Assembly (NCBI RefSeq): GCF_000003815.2
Contig: NC_049996.1
Location: 5,163,069 to 5,227,068 of the forward strand
DNA length: 64,000 bases
Direction: 5' to 3'
Source: Branchiostoma floridae
Taxonomy: Eukaryota; Chordata; Leptocardii; Amphioxiformes; Branchiostomatidae
Shown: positions 45,173 to 55,528 of the stretch, piece by piece
Layout: the number at the start of each line of letters is the position of its first letter
How positions within the stretch are numbered: position 1 is the first letter of the stretch
Translations under genes and position numbers: made by a program
The notes under the pieces: generated by a model
Databases searched by the model: none
Told to the model about the DNA's origin: nothing
Seen by the model: only the letters and a program-made list of their open reading frames with translations

Positions 45173-45309
45173 ATAAAGGTCGAGACCTGAACAAGCAGAT
45201 TCTAAATTCGCACAAGGAAGGAAAGGTCTTTAAATATTATTCCTCTGGATGGCTACAAGACGTCTACTGCTGCAAAAGAGGTGGTCGCGTGTACTTGCTG
45301 GTGAATTAA
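45173..45309 (+). pseudogene. YqaJ/SWIM-type gene, exon 2
   Basis: Acceptor TTTTTTTTCATTTGAGTCATCAG. The one leftover base of exon 1 (G) plus AT gives Asp and continues KGRDLNKQILNSHKEGKVFK, then YYSSGWLQDVYCCKRGG, stopping at 45307. 'S.K....Y.SGWL.DVY' is the usual lead-in to a SWIM zinc finger in these proteins, but the finger itself is not reached. The exact phase match supports a genuine former intron. Confidence 0.5.
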
Positions 45310-48300
45310 GGGTTTTCACAAGTCAGTGAAATCACGCACAACGTATGGGTGTGCTGTGATCCGACTGGTACTGAAAAGAAAGCCAAGATGATGCCATAAA
45401 AAGTAATACAAATAGTGGCAGATTTAACAACAGTCCCATTGAGATTATGGGGGGAAAACTCCTGACACCACTGATCAGGAGAAGCAAAGCTACAGCAGCA
45501 GACGGAGCAAATGTGCGGTGCCTTACTCGAAGACAGATAACTTTAAGTACATCCATTAGAAGCATTGTAATGTAGGTACCCAAATTATACGCCTACTTCA
45601 TTTCATAATAGCAGATACTCAAAGATAAGACATATTAGTCAATTCCAAGTCACCATGAGGGTTTTAGGTGATATTTGTAATAAGTCTGAATTATGTTGAA
45701 TAAAAGAATATCTAAGCCACAATAATTGATTTTTTTTTAAATTGACTAAGAAAATATTCATCTATTTGAATTCATTTGAATAGTTTAGAAACATTTTGAA
45801 AGTAACTGTACAAAATATTTTTTGGAATAATTGTAAAACCTCTGTGATTCTTTCACATTTAAACTTTGCCAAATGGTAAAACTAGTTTATTGCCCCCATA
45901 TGCATAAAAGTAAGCCCTGTTGTTGCCTCTGTATATTTTTAGATTTCACTGCTGGGCACTGGTGGATCCTTTGTCGTGGGTCATTGTTGCATTGACACCC
46001 AACCATACTTTGCAAGGATGTGTGAATTGTTATCTTCCCAGCCCACTGACCCATTTACAAAATGTTACAAAAAATGGTAGAAAATGGTAAATAATGGTAG
46101 AATGCTGTTATCATTATTTAGAAACAATTAGAAGTATCTAATTCCACACCATGAATATTTCCAAAGTTTTACAGGACCGGGGAAGTATTTATAAAATTGA
46201 AATAATGTTACAAATATTTCTGAAGTATCAAATGTCGATTCTAGACATATAATTACAAAACTTTAAAATCAATTCTAAACAATGACAACAAACATCCGCA
46301 CGATGACTTGGAATGGACTCTAACTAAAAAAGAGAGAAATATTAGCCTGAGTTGTGTACTAGTATGTCCGATTGATAAAAATTCCCGGAATTGACAGCAA
46401 GTTTTCCGCGCGTACGCAATCGAATCATCCCTTTAGATGGTAATAAGGGAAGGGTTGACGGATCAATATTGGCAATATTGACAACTTGATACATTGCATG
46501 GACATTTCTAAAAAGTGATATTATAAATTATAGTTTTTCTTTGTACAGCCCCCTTTACAGATCATTATTGCCGACTTGTTGCTTGCAACAATTATGATGT
46601 AGCATTCTTTGTTTCACAATGCAGTCCACTGCATTGTGCATCCTATATGTCTAATGTACAATCCCTATAAACAATCTCATCAATGACTACAAGTTACTGT
46701 GAAAAGCAAACCCTGCTTTTTTCAACAATGTATTGCACCGGTAGTAACTGTTACATGTACAACCCTTTTAAAACTTACAATATAGGCCCCTGTAAACAAT
46801 ATCATCATTGCCCTGATTCATTGCCCTTAATCTACAGATTATCAAATCTTATAGGAAACTTTTACACTCCATCATGTATAATGTACTGTCCCTATAGTAC
46901 CATTGTCTTGTAATCGTCTGGTATATATAAGTCGTGCTGTCCTCTATTGCGCAACTATGACCTTTGGGGTCACTTCCTGTGGAGACGGGGTAAGCGCTGG
47001 TAGCAGCATGACGTAATACCACCTAAATATAGCACGATTGCGAAATACCCACTCAGGGGCACTGTAAAACGTATTTTCCACGTACAAACATCCCCTGCAA
47101 AACCGTCAGAAGCAACTAGACGAAGAAACGCCTCGTACGTTTCTTCTCCTTCTCAAGAACTACCCACATACCAAAAATCAGATCAATCTGTCATGGTCTT
47201 ACGATGCTGGACTGTTCAGACAAGCCCTATATAACGTTTCTACACATACCTATTGTATCATGCCAATTACCACCTAATTTGCAAAACAAGAATATAATTA
47301 TGGACATTGTTATGTAAGCTGTCTGCATACCTACAGCCATTAACATCCATCAACCCCTTCTAGCATTATTCCTTCTCAAAACCTAAAACAAGAATTAATT
47401 TCACCGCCCCTGCGAAACCCCTAGGTGGCCAAAACTTACACACCTTTTCGTGCTTTTACACAGCTACCTACCACTTGCAAATCATCACCCAAACAAAAAA
47501 TAGCAAAACCGGAAGTTCTGCTGCAGTACCATAACACGCCGCTAGAGCGCCCTGCCGTAACGCAATTCCTGCCATTCTTTCGTCATGTCTAATCCTACCC
47601 ACATACCAAATATCAAAACCATCCATCCACGCGTTCTCTAGTTATCAGGCTGACAAACATCCCCCTGACATCAAAACAGCACTGACTTTAAACCCTTCGT
47701 TTCACGAAGGGAATAAAAGAGACTTGTCAAGACTGGCATACTGATGAGCGAGACAACACTGACTTCTGGACGCAACGTCTCATTCCATCAATCAGCGTGA
47801 CTAAAGGGTTCAGTCCTTTAATTGGCCTCAACTTGAAATGATTTCAGTCCTTCTATAGGCCTCAACTTGTGCAGAGAAACGAAGAGAGAACTAACAACAC
47901 AAAAGATAACATAAAATGTAACTTTAAACTTTTACATTGTCCTGTTACCTTTATTAACCTCGTGTACAAAATCATCATCCAGAAAAATGTATCATAGTGC
48001 AACAATGTCAAGAGATTTAAAATCTATTCAAGATTTTTTTCTCCTGTACAATTAAATCTAATTTTTCTTTTGTACATTGTACAGCCGATCACCCGGCGCA
48101 AAGTCATGGTGCCTAGAAAATTAAAATGAGGTTATGCCAGCAATAGCACAGCGAAGAACCCATGAGCTGCAGGCCCATACAGAAGTTGTAAGTAACGGGG
48201 AACCAGGTGTGCAGCTGGCTCGGGAGCTTCGGTTTGTTCCGCGTGATAGACTCTGAGTGCTTAAGAAAGCCTTGCTGGACTGTTGTATGCAAGACACCCA

Positions 48301-48352
48301 TTCAATGTACTGTTTATCTGTATATCTCGTTATATGTCTAGAAACAGCATAA
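45310..48352. other. Unannotated interval
   Basis: Mostly AT-rich single-copy-looking sequence. Around 47100-47690 there are phrases (CTACCCACATACCAAAAATC, TACCCACATACCAAATATCA) that repeat within the stretch and look like a decayed dispersed repeat. No gene. Confidence 0.35.
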
Positions 48353-48517
48353 GCCAAAAAACATAAGATATTCGATTCCCAAACTCCACTACAAACCGGA
48401 TGGACAACTTTCAAACAGGAACTCGACAAAACAATGAAAACCTGCTGGTTCTGCAAGACGAGTGGGCACATCCAAAGAGATTGCAAGAAGCTGAAAAAGA
48501 TCAAATGGCACATTTGA
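48353..48517 (+). CDS. CCHC zinc-knuckle peptide (Gag-NC-like or host)
   Basis: Open from an upstream stop at 48350 to TGA at 48515. It encodes IFDSQTPLQTGWTTFKQELD, then KTMKTCWFCKTSGHIQRDCK and KLKK. CWFC-x4-H-x4-C is a perfect C-x2-C-x4-H-x4-C knuckle at 48443-48484. Such knuckles bind single-stranded nucleic acid and are typical of retrotransposon Gag/NC, and also of CNBP-like host proteins. It is only about 54 codons, possibly an exon. The minus-strand 169-codon frame over this region is its shadow. Confidence 0.55.
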   Translation, partial: AKKHKIFDSQTPLQTGWTTFKQELDKTMKTCWFCKTSGHIQRDCKKLKKIKWHI

Positions 48518-49288
48518 GGAAAATTTTGGCAATTTAAAATTGCAGACACCTTGGAGGTCGCATAAGGACTAGACAAGATTGCCGCAGCCAGGATGGCGTT
48601 GGAATGACAATGGTCATTTACATGCATCACTGGATATCCTCAAACCAGGTGCTTAACTGTGAGGCTTCTTCCTGTCAAAAAAACATTAATATACATCAGT
48701 ATCCCGGGTACTATCCTGCTTTTTATGTCATACATGGGCCGCGATAACGGGTGTTCTGGACCGGGTAATAAAAACAAGAGCTTCTGAAAAAAGCTAGTCT
48801 TTCGCTTACTTATATTGTGAAGGTAAAAATGTTTGGCATAGTTTGGTCAAGCGTGGGTGCCAAGTCTGCAACGTTGGCAGCTCTGGCACAGTTTGGTCAA
48901 GTGCTAGGTTATATAACTGTTTAGTAAGGTAGTGGTTCTCACAGAGTATATTTTACTTGAACTGTATAATAACACAACTGCATGAATGATGTTAACTTTA
49001 TTCGGATTGTTTCGCTGTTAAGAACGGCTCTGTTACAGTACAACAGGGTTTTATGAAAGTGCACTGTAGTAATCAAATTTATCAGTAGATGTGTCCTGAA
49101 TTTCTGCAAGAACAAACAAAGTATTGTCACCATAAACAACATAAAATATTAACATGGCATATACAGTAATGGAAATATTTTTTTAATGGCAAGATTATGT
49201 GAAAGGTAGATATTTTAAACTAAAACAGGTCCGTGGTATGTTTCATGGAACGTTTCGTTTCTTTTAGTAACGCAATTATGCTTTTACT
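48518..49288. other. Unannotated interval
   Basis: No supportable feature. Confidence 0.3.
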
Positions 49289-49326
49289 TGACGGAGTCGT
49301 GACGTCACGCGTCAGACTCACTCCGT
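49289..49326. promoter_or_regulatory. Nested palindrome with CRE core
   Basis: GACGGAGT and ACTCCGTC arms enclose the perfect 12-bp palindrome CGTGACGTCACG (a CRE, TGACGTCA). It could be a bZIP/CREB-type site near a promoter, or a hairpin relic. No transcript is identified beside it. Confidence 0.35.
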
Positions 49327-49707
49327 CGAGCTCGGTCAGAATCTTCCCTTTCGAAATTATAAATTAAATGTGGGTAATTCTATTTTCAACGCATCCGTGG
49401 GCTACTATTTTGCTGAAAGAAGTTTGTTACACGAAAATAGCCTGAAATTTCTTAGAGTAAGAAATTTCCGAATACGCCCCCCTCCCACACCATGTCAGAT
49501 GCGGCGCACGCATCTTACACAATTCTAGATTTTGTAGCGGTGATTTTCCATAAAACAAAGTAAATCACATGTCAAACTGTTCTCTACAATGTCTGTTTTA
49601 TTATAACCAAACAGCGAACATGTTAGTTTATAAATTGTATACAATCTTACGAAGAAATCCTCACCGTTCACATCCATCTCTGCAAATTCCTGCTTATAAG
49701 CCATGCA

Positions 49708-49918
49708 GAAACCAAGCAGCACATTCATGGTAGGCCGATACGTATGTCATAACGTTACATACCGTCGAATCTGCAGGGTAGAATATCTCGCTAGCACGAT
49801 ATGGCATGGACCGCAAACCAAGCAGCACATTCATGGTAGGCCGATACGTATGTCATAACGTTACATACCGTCGAATCTGCAGGGTAGAATATCTCGCTAG
49901 CACGGTATGGCATGGTCG
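49708..49918. repeat. 106-bp tandem duplication
   Basis: AAACCAAGCAGCACATTCAT...CTCGCTAGCACG(A/G)TATGGCATGG is present twice with a 106-bp offset and only one or two differences, so it is recent. The unit contains CATAACGTTACATACCGTCG. Confidence 0.95.
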
Positions 49919-50001
49919 ACCCGGACGGACGGACGGACGGACAGACGGACAGAAATCTAATATCGGTCTGATTGCCTTTCGCCGCGGAAGCGCGGCGAAA
50001 G
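49919..50001. repeat. GGAC microsatellite and 11-bp perfect hairpin
   Basis: (GGAC)n with GACA interruptions at about 49921-49951. Then CTTTCGCCGCG (49976-49986), loop GAAG, CGCGGCGAAAG (49991-50001), a perfect 11-bp stem. A related GGACGGACGGAC tract beside GCCTTGCCGCCGGCAAGGC-type dyads is found at 53690-53750, suggesting a shared small-element family. Confidence 0.8.
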
Positions 50002-50511
50002 ACAAAAAACGTATCACACGGGCTTCGAAGTTTTATTACACAGGCGTCCATCGAATACTTGGAACGTATTTTGCTCACGCCGATAGCGGCGCAGTCGAAA
50101 ATTCGAATACCTGATTCGGACGTTGGGATTGCGATTGTAACAATATTCGTACGAGGGCACCAAATTTTCTCAACTTCTGGCGCATTTTGCATCGAAACAC
50201 GTGTTTTCTTAGGTGGGTATGACATAAATACACCGTGTTGTATTTTTATATAGTATCAAATTGTAGAGGTATTGCTAAATGCTTGTCACAGCTAACTGAG
50301 ATCATTATTTCAATGAATATGGAGAGCAACATGTAGCTACTATAGCAACTATAGAAAATGCAAATGTGATAATCACAGCTCATTATCAGTATAGGATATC
50401 ATTTGTTTTTCCAACCCATAACAAGACAATTTGCTTTATTTTGAAATTTTAAAGAATAAAGGTATATAGCCCCCTGCTTCAACTCTAGCGTAACATTGAT
50501 TTAATGTTTTT

Positions 50512-50807
50512 CCAAGTTGCTAACGTTGTTTGATAATAAGATCCCCGCAAGTGAAGTCTGGATAAAGTTTTTAGGAGATCAGGGGAAGGATCTTTTAAGC
50601 TTGGTTTCCAAGTTCTCAACAAGCAGCACCAGAACTCGCGCCGGACACAAATATTTACCCCTGTTCAACGGCAGAGAAACACGACAGAACAACGAATTAG
50701 GAAGTTATGCCGCGTCTGCGGGCCTGGGCTCCGAACAAACGCTGAGAAGAAGCTGGGCTACAAAGACGTTCAATGCAAATACTTTGCCCAAGAACTACAC
50801 ACGTTAA
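50512..50807 (+). pseudogene. WIK-GD-G module relic, copy 1
   Basis: Plus-strand open segment: NKIPASEVWIKFLGDQGKDL, LSLVSKFSTSSTRTRAGHKY and LGSEQTLRRSWATKTF, then a stop. The EVWIK-LGD-G core recalls a recurrent multicopy invertebrate protein family of uncertain function ('EIW.K.GGD.GGGSFK'). The family assignment is from memory and tentative. A second copy of the module is at 53258-53350. Confidence 0.35.
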
Positions 50808-51078
50808 CTTTCTTGTGCTACGAGCTGTATATTACCAGTTATATATAACTGCATAATACCAACTGGTGCAGATAACTTGTGTGTGTACGACACCCGTACT
50901 GTTTATCTATACATGTGTATCTTGTTATATGCTTAAAAACAGCCTGGCAAAGGGCATAACACTCATTCTGTATAAACACAATAAACACTGTATTCATTCT
51001 GGTAGAATATCTTTTTAACAAAGACTAGTAACAAAAGTACTGAGTCTTCTTAACATATAAGTATTTACCTCCTCGAAG

Positions 51079-51291
51079 GTGGCTGAAGACATACAACATA
51101 ACCCTGGAGTCTGAAAGGACCTCTCGGGAGATCAGCAGCTCACTCCTTAAAGGGCATGGTGTGAGTTGCCTGATGCTGCCCTTCACAGCCAAGGATGGGG
51201 ATGGTGGCTACACAGTAAAGCTCCTACCAGCTGTGGTCACCTAACTCATACCCAGAGTTGAGGCCAATACAAGGCGAAATGCTGAGAAAGG
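51079..51291 (+). pseudogene. Exon-like coding segment with good donor
   Basis: From a CTCGAAG acceptor to a consensus donor (GTAAGT, 51292-51297). The frame reads WLKTYNITLESERTSREISS, SLLKGHGVSCLMLPFTAKDG and GYTVKLLPAVVT, then a TAA (51242-51244), then LIPRVEANTRRNAEKG in the same frame to the donor. One in-frame stop in otherwise protein-like sequence marks it as a decayed exon, probably of the same family as the flanking WIK-GD-G modules. Confidence 0.45.
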
Positions 51292-52056
51292 GTAAGTCAT
51301 GCCAGCTCTAGATTTCCTACTAACAGAGGCAAGAAACATACATCTATTTCATTGTTGTTGTTTTTTTAGCGGCAGCGGCTTCACTGTTAACTCGGATCAC
51401 TGCGAACAACTAATTTCTGTCTTATGCTTGCGCCGCCTGAGCCACTTCTTTCTTGATACATGTTGATGTAACTGTGCTTACGCTTTTCGTTTAAGTAATG
51501 GGGAATTCAAACTTGAGAATGGGCAAAACTGCTTTAGATCTGCTTTTTTTCAGTCAACCGGAAGTCATGTACTCGATTATGGCCAAGCATTTGAACATTA
51601 AAAGGGTCTTGTCATCACGGCTCTTGTTGGTTGTGCCAAGGCCTATACCTGGTACTTACCAATCTCTCAAAGTTGATGATGGTCGGAAAATGGTCGAATG
51701 ATGGTCGGGAAAAAGCCTACGATGAGTTTCGTGACCTTCTTGGTAAAAAAAAGCTGGCTGATTGTTTTGCACTCGTTATCTTTAAAAACATAAATCATTT
51801 TCATAATGTGTAATGCCGCATGTAACAAATAAATGTTAATAACAGTGGAGAACATTTTTAAGATATTGTTTTCGGATTATGGAATTGAGAAAATCTCTTT
51901 ACATTTGTCATCAACAAATTAAGATTGACATATCTTTTGACAGTTCATTTTGATAGTCATTAATTCTAATTGATGCCTCCCTTTATATTATCTAGTGAAC
52001 ACACTCTGTAAGGTAATGAGTAGTATAGTAGGAACACGCTGATATTATTTATTCAG

Positions 52057-52560
52057 GTGGAACAAGGTGGAGCAGGTCAGAGATCAGATATTAATTATTC
52101 TGGCGGAACAAGGTGGAGCAGGTCAGAGGTCAGATATCGGGGAAAAGGTAATTTCTTAGCTCTGGGTAGGGGTGAAACAGGGGTCAGGCCGATCTTTTGT
52201 CCCACCAAGGTAACCATGACAACTGACACGCCCCTCCACAATCGTGAGAGACATGCCCTTATTTGGCCTGGTTGTAAGTCTTTAAGTCATAAATCAGGCT
52301 TCAAGGGCCGTGAGCTGAGGAAGTGGTCGTCATATAACATTTCTGTTCGTGGTTGTTTTCAACCGACAAAGGGGAAGACCTACGCTACGAAGTTTGTGTC
52401 TGAAGAGCATCTTGGGTTTGGACTTCATTGTCTAGACAACTTCAGGTGTACTATCTGTTGCGCCTGCGGTGAAAATGGAAGATTTGACACTTCATCTGCT
52501 AATCTGGCTTCGATCGAGAAGTGTAATGTGCAAGTATCAGGAGATGAGGGAGAGGGGTAA
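52057..52560 (+). CDS. Hypothetical 167-codon open frame
   Basis: One of the longer uninterrupted frames outside the Helitron. The 5' part includes a 45-bp duplication (GGAACAAGGTGGAGCAGGTC twice). The 3' part reads GCKSLSHKSGFKGRELRKWS, FVSEEHLGFGLHCLD and FRCTICCACGENGRF (a Cys cluster). No family recognised. Initiation at 52057 is arbitrary; it may be an exon of the decayed gene running 50.5-53.4 kb. Confidence 0.3.
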   Translation: MEQGGAGQRSDINYSGGTRWSRSEVRYRGKGNFLALGRGETGVRPIFCPTKVTMTTDTPLHNRERHALIWPGCKSLSHKSGFKGRELRKWSSYNISVRGCFQPTKGKTYATKFVSEEHLGFGLHCLDNFRCTICCACGENGRFDTSSANLASIEKCNVQVSGDEGEG

Positions 52561-52717
52561 TTCCAAAGAAGCTAAATTTCAAAACAATGTTAGATCTTGC
52601 CAAGAAAGTATCTGAGTGAAAGGAATAAGACAAAGACATCGACTGAGAGGCTGCGAAAAACAGATGGCATTTTCTACCACTTATTTGACTATTCGCCTAA
52701 ACTTTTGATTTCCCTTC

Positions 52718-52993
52718 ATGGTGCTGAACGGACCCATAAAATACTCGGAGGAATTTACAGGAACAAAAATGTCTAACAATAAATCAGCAAGAAAATGGAA
52801 CACGGCTTTATTAAGAGGACCAGACAATGACGTGAAAAAGTCAAACATAACGGCAAAGTACTGGAAGGCTATAGATAACAACCTGAAGAGCGGGAGGGAA
52901 AGGGTGACATCTCCATTTTACGAGGAGCTGCATGCCGTCCTGACTTTACCAAGCATCATACATCTAATAGTCCGGATACATATCTCGATCTGA
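52718..52993 (+). CDS. Hypothetical 91-codon open frame
   Basis: Protein-like, charged: GPIKYSEEFTGTKMSNNKSA, WNTALLRGPDNDVKKSNITA and KYWKAIDNNLKSGRERVTSP. No domain recognised. It sits between the WIK-GD-G fragments on the same strand and may be part of that decayed gene. Confidence 0.25.
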   Translation: MVLNGPIKYSEEFTGTKMSNNKSARKWNTALLRGPDNDVKKSNITAKYWKAIDNNLKSGRERVTSPFYEELHAVLTLPSIIHLIVRIHISI

Positions 52994-53239
52994 TTTGGGA
53001 CACAAATAATCCTATCCGGATCAACCATCCTGTCCTAGACTACCTGTAAGGAAGTGCAGAGCAGAGTAGATCACACTATGCCTGGCTTTTCCTAACAAGG
53101 GGATCAAAAATATTAACGTAAGGATAACTTTATGTTAGTGATAACTATATGTCATGCAGATCTGTTTGTTTTAAATACTGACTTTCAATTAAAGTGTTCA
53201 ATCTGCTGTATTGAATTGATATTTGCACTTTGCTCCCTT

Positions 53240-53437
53240 TCAAAACCTAATAGGCATGATAGGAAAGTCTCGGAGGACGAAATCTGGATCAAGATTTTGG
53301 GGGACCATGGTGGTGACACATTCAAGAATGCTCTCCAGGTCATGAACACCCGGTATCACATCGCAAAAGAATATATAGTCCTTTTCTTTGATATTTCGAG
53401 CCAAGGACACCAGGGAGAATACCATTACTGGAAATAG
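53240..53437 (+). pseudogene. WIK-GD-G module relic, copy 2
   Basis: Reads RHDRKVSEDEIWIKILGDHG then GDTFKNALQVMN before losing similarity and stopping at 53437. The EIWIK-LGDHGGDTFK core parallels EVWIKFLGDQGKD at 50550. Two copies 2.7 kb apart on the same strand suggest a duplicated or repeated element-type gene. Confidence 0.4.
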
Positions 53438-53689
53438 GCAATCCTCTGTAGTGATTAAAGAGTTGAAGAATACAGTATGCACGTAATGATTCCTTTCTTC
53501 GTCTTAGACATGTAGCACATAACTTATAACACTATCAAAAGAAAGTGTACTTTTATCTTGTATATTTCACTTCCTTATGCATACTAGTTACCCGATGGGC
53601 ATGAGTCATCAGCCAGTTTGCAGCTCCAGACAATGCCCTACTGTCAAAGTGGTCAATTTTAGGAGCCTGTGGCCGGTACAAGTTATTTT

Positions 53690-53760
53690 TGCCTTGCCGC
53701 CGGCAAGGCTTTACGCCAGCTTTCTTCCTTGGACGGACGGACGGACCTGTTAACCTTGCT
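53690..53760. repeat. GCCTTGCCG dyad plus GGAC tract
   Basis: TTGCCTTGCCGCCGGCAAGGC forms a near-perfect dyad, followed by GGACGGACGGACGG. TTTTGCCTTGCCGG...CGGCAAGGC recurs at 63469-63535, pointing to a small dispersed element. Confidence 0.5.
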
Positions 53761-53857
53761 CTTCCAAAGACCCTTTCAAAGGCCCTTCCAAATCTCCTTT
53801 CTCATGGACAAGTTTGACGGCTTAGGCATACAACAGTACATCCCTGTTACATATTAA

Positions 53858-55203
53858 ACCTTCATTTTACGTATTTGTTTCTGTTTGCGGTCGGTTCTAA
53901 AAGCATTTAATATTTGGTTACATTGAATGAATGAAGAGTTTGTATGGTAAAATTCCAAATCCATTTTAAGTCACATGAAATTAAGTGCATTATTTTGCAA
54001 AAAAAATTGCATTAGCTATTCATAAAGATGAAATTATTTCCGAATCAGGCTAATAAATTGTATGTGAATATATAAGTAGCCACGACGTCATCAAAACGTT
54101 GCAGATCGCATGAGAGACCTTCCGAGACCGCAGCAAAACGCTAACGTGAGTTTAGGAGAGCGCCAGCTCAAAACGTCACACGAGAAGTCGCAATAGATAA
54201 TATTTAGGATCATTTTTTTTGTATTTCAAATATCAACCCTAGCCCTGCGGCAAGCAATAACTGTTTGTTTGCAATGCATATTCTATATGCGCCGCATTTC
54301 AGAACGCATGCCTAAGAAACTCCGGTGTGAGTCCACTCTTGCATGCAGGTTCGTGCGTACATTTCCTAGTCTTCATTCTACATCATTTCTTTCAAAGTTA
54401 TCGCTAATTCAGAAATAAAATGTAACGCCTTGGAATATGTAAGATACTATTCTAGCTACTATAGATGTCAAACTTCTAGTTTTATCGTAGTGATTCCTAA
54501 AATAATCATTGTTCATCATCGATCTGACCTTGCCGTAGCTTAAGATCAGTTTTCTTTGTGTATAATTTGTCGGGCATTTTTGTTACCTGAGTGGTATTTC
54601 CTTGACATTGTAGGTTAACAAATTATTAAAAAAGTGTAATAAATGACGCTGGTTTGTCCGGCCGTGAACAAAATTTCATAAACACGAAAAGACGAAGTGA
54701 AACAAAACAGCCCCCCTCCCCTCCTTTTCGGACACGCAAGATAATTCTATTTTCACATGTTTGAGCACATTCGTGTCTTACATTCTTGCTTACCAACTAA
54801 CGTTTGCCATCTTTAAGTGTCTTCTCAGGACTGTTTCTATCGTATTGCCTTCATTTTGGTCCCCGATTTTTAAAAGATTTATGCTGTCGGTAGAGGAGGG
54901 GAGCAGATCCTCTCTACAACAAATATTGAAGAATGCCATGTAATTGGCTACCCTTTATTCATGTCAAGGTCTATTTAAACCTCCATTGTCATATGTTTAG
55001 AAACCACTAGTATTCTATCAATTAAATATGCATATGCTCTTTCAGTTGGTTTTAATGTTGACACAAGAAATTGTTTTCCTTCTCTTTCAGTCTTCGATTG
55101 CAGATTTCTTCACAGCACAGACCAGAGCCGTGTTGAAGCCAAAGTGTACATTGAATGAAATACGCCATCAAGTAGACAAAGTCTAATCACTGCCACTTAT
55201 TAC
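53858..55203. other. Unannotated interval
   Basis: AT-rich, upstream of the Helitron-like element. No gene seen; the element's 5' terminus may lie here but was not identified. Confidence 0.35.
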
Positions 55204-55405
55204 CAATCCTTGCCATCGTGCAGACTGTGCTTTTGCACTCAATCTTCCAACCCCTGCCACCGTGCAGACTGTGCATTCGCACTCAATCCAACAACAAGTT
55301 CAACCCCTGCCACCGTGCAGACTGTGCATTCGCACTCAATCTAACTTACAAGTCCAACCCCTGCATCCGTGCTCTCGCACTCACCGTGCAAACTGCACTT
55401 ACACA
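55204..55405. repeat. Short tandem array upstream of the Helitron ORF
   Basis: Three units with CCCCTGCCACCGTGCAGACTGTGC + ATTCGCACTCAATC start near 55211, 55255 and 55309, and a decayed fourth follows. They lie about 120-320 bp before the first ATG and probably belong to the element's 5' region. Confidence 0.7.
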
Positions 55406-55528
55406 CATAACTAAATAAGCTTCTGTCATTGAACAGACATCAAACATAAATAACTTGAATACGCACACTCGAAATCTACATACATTGTACATTTCTAAAG
55501 TATAAGTTACTGATTCAGCTTATCCATA

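Noticed and set aside
48121-48630. 169-codon minus-strand frame
   Set aside because: No motif of its own, while the plus strand beneath it encodes a perfect zinc knuckle. Treated as a shadow.
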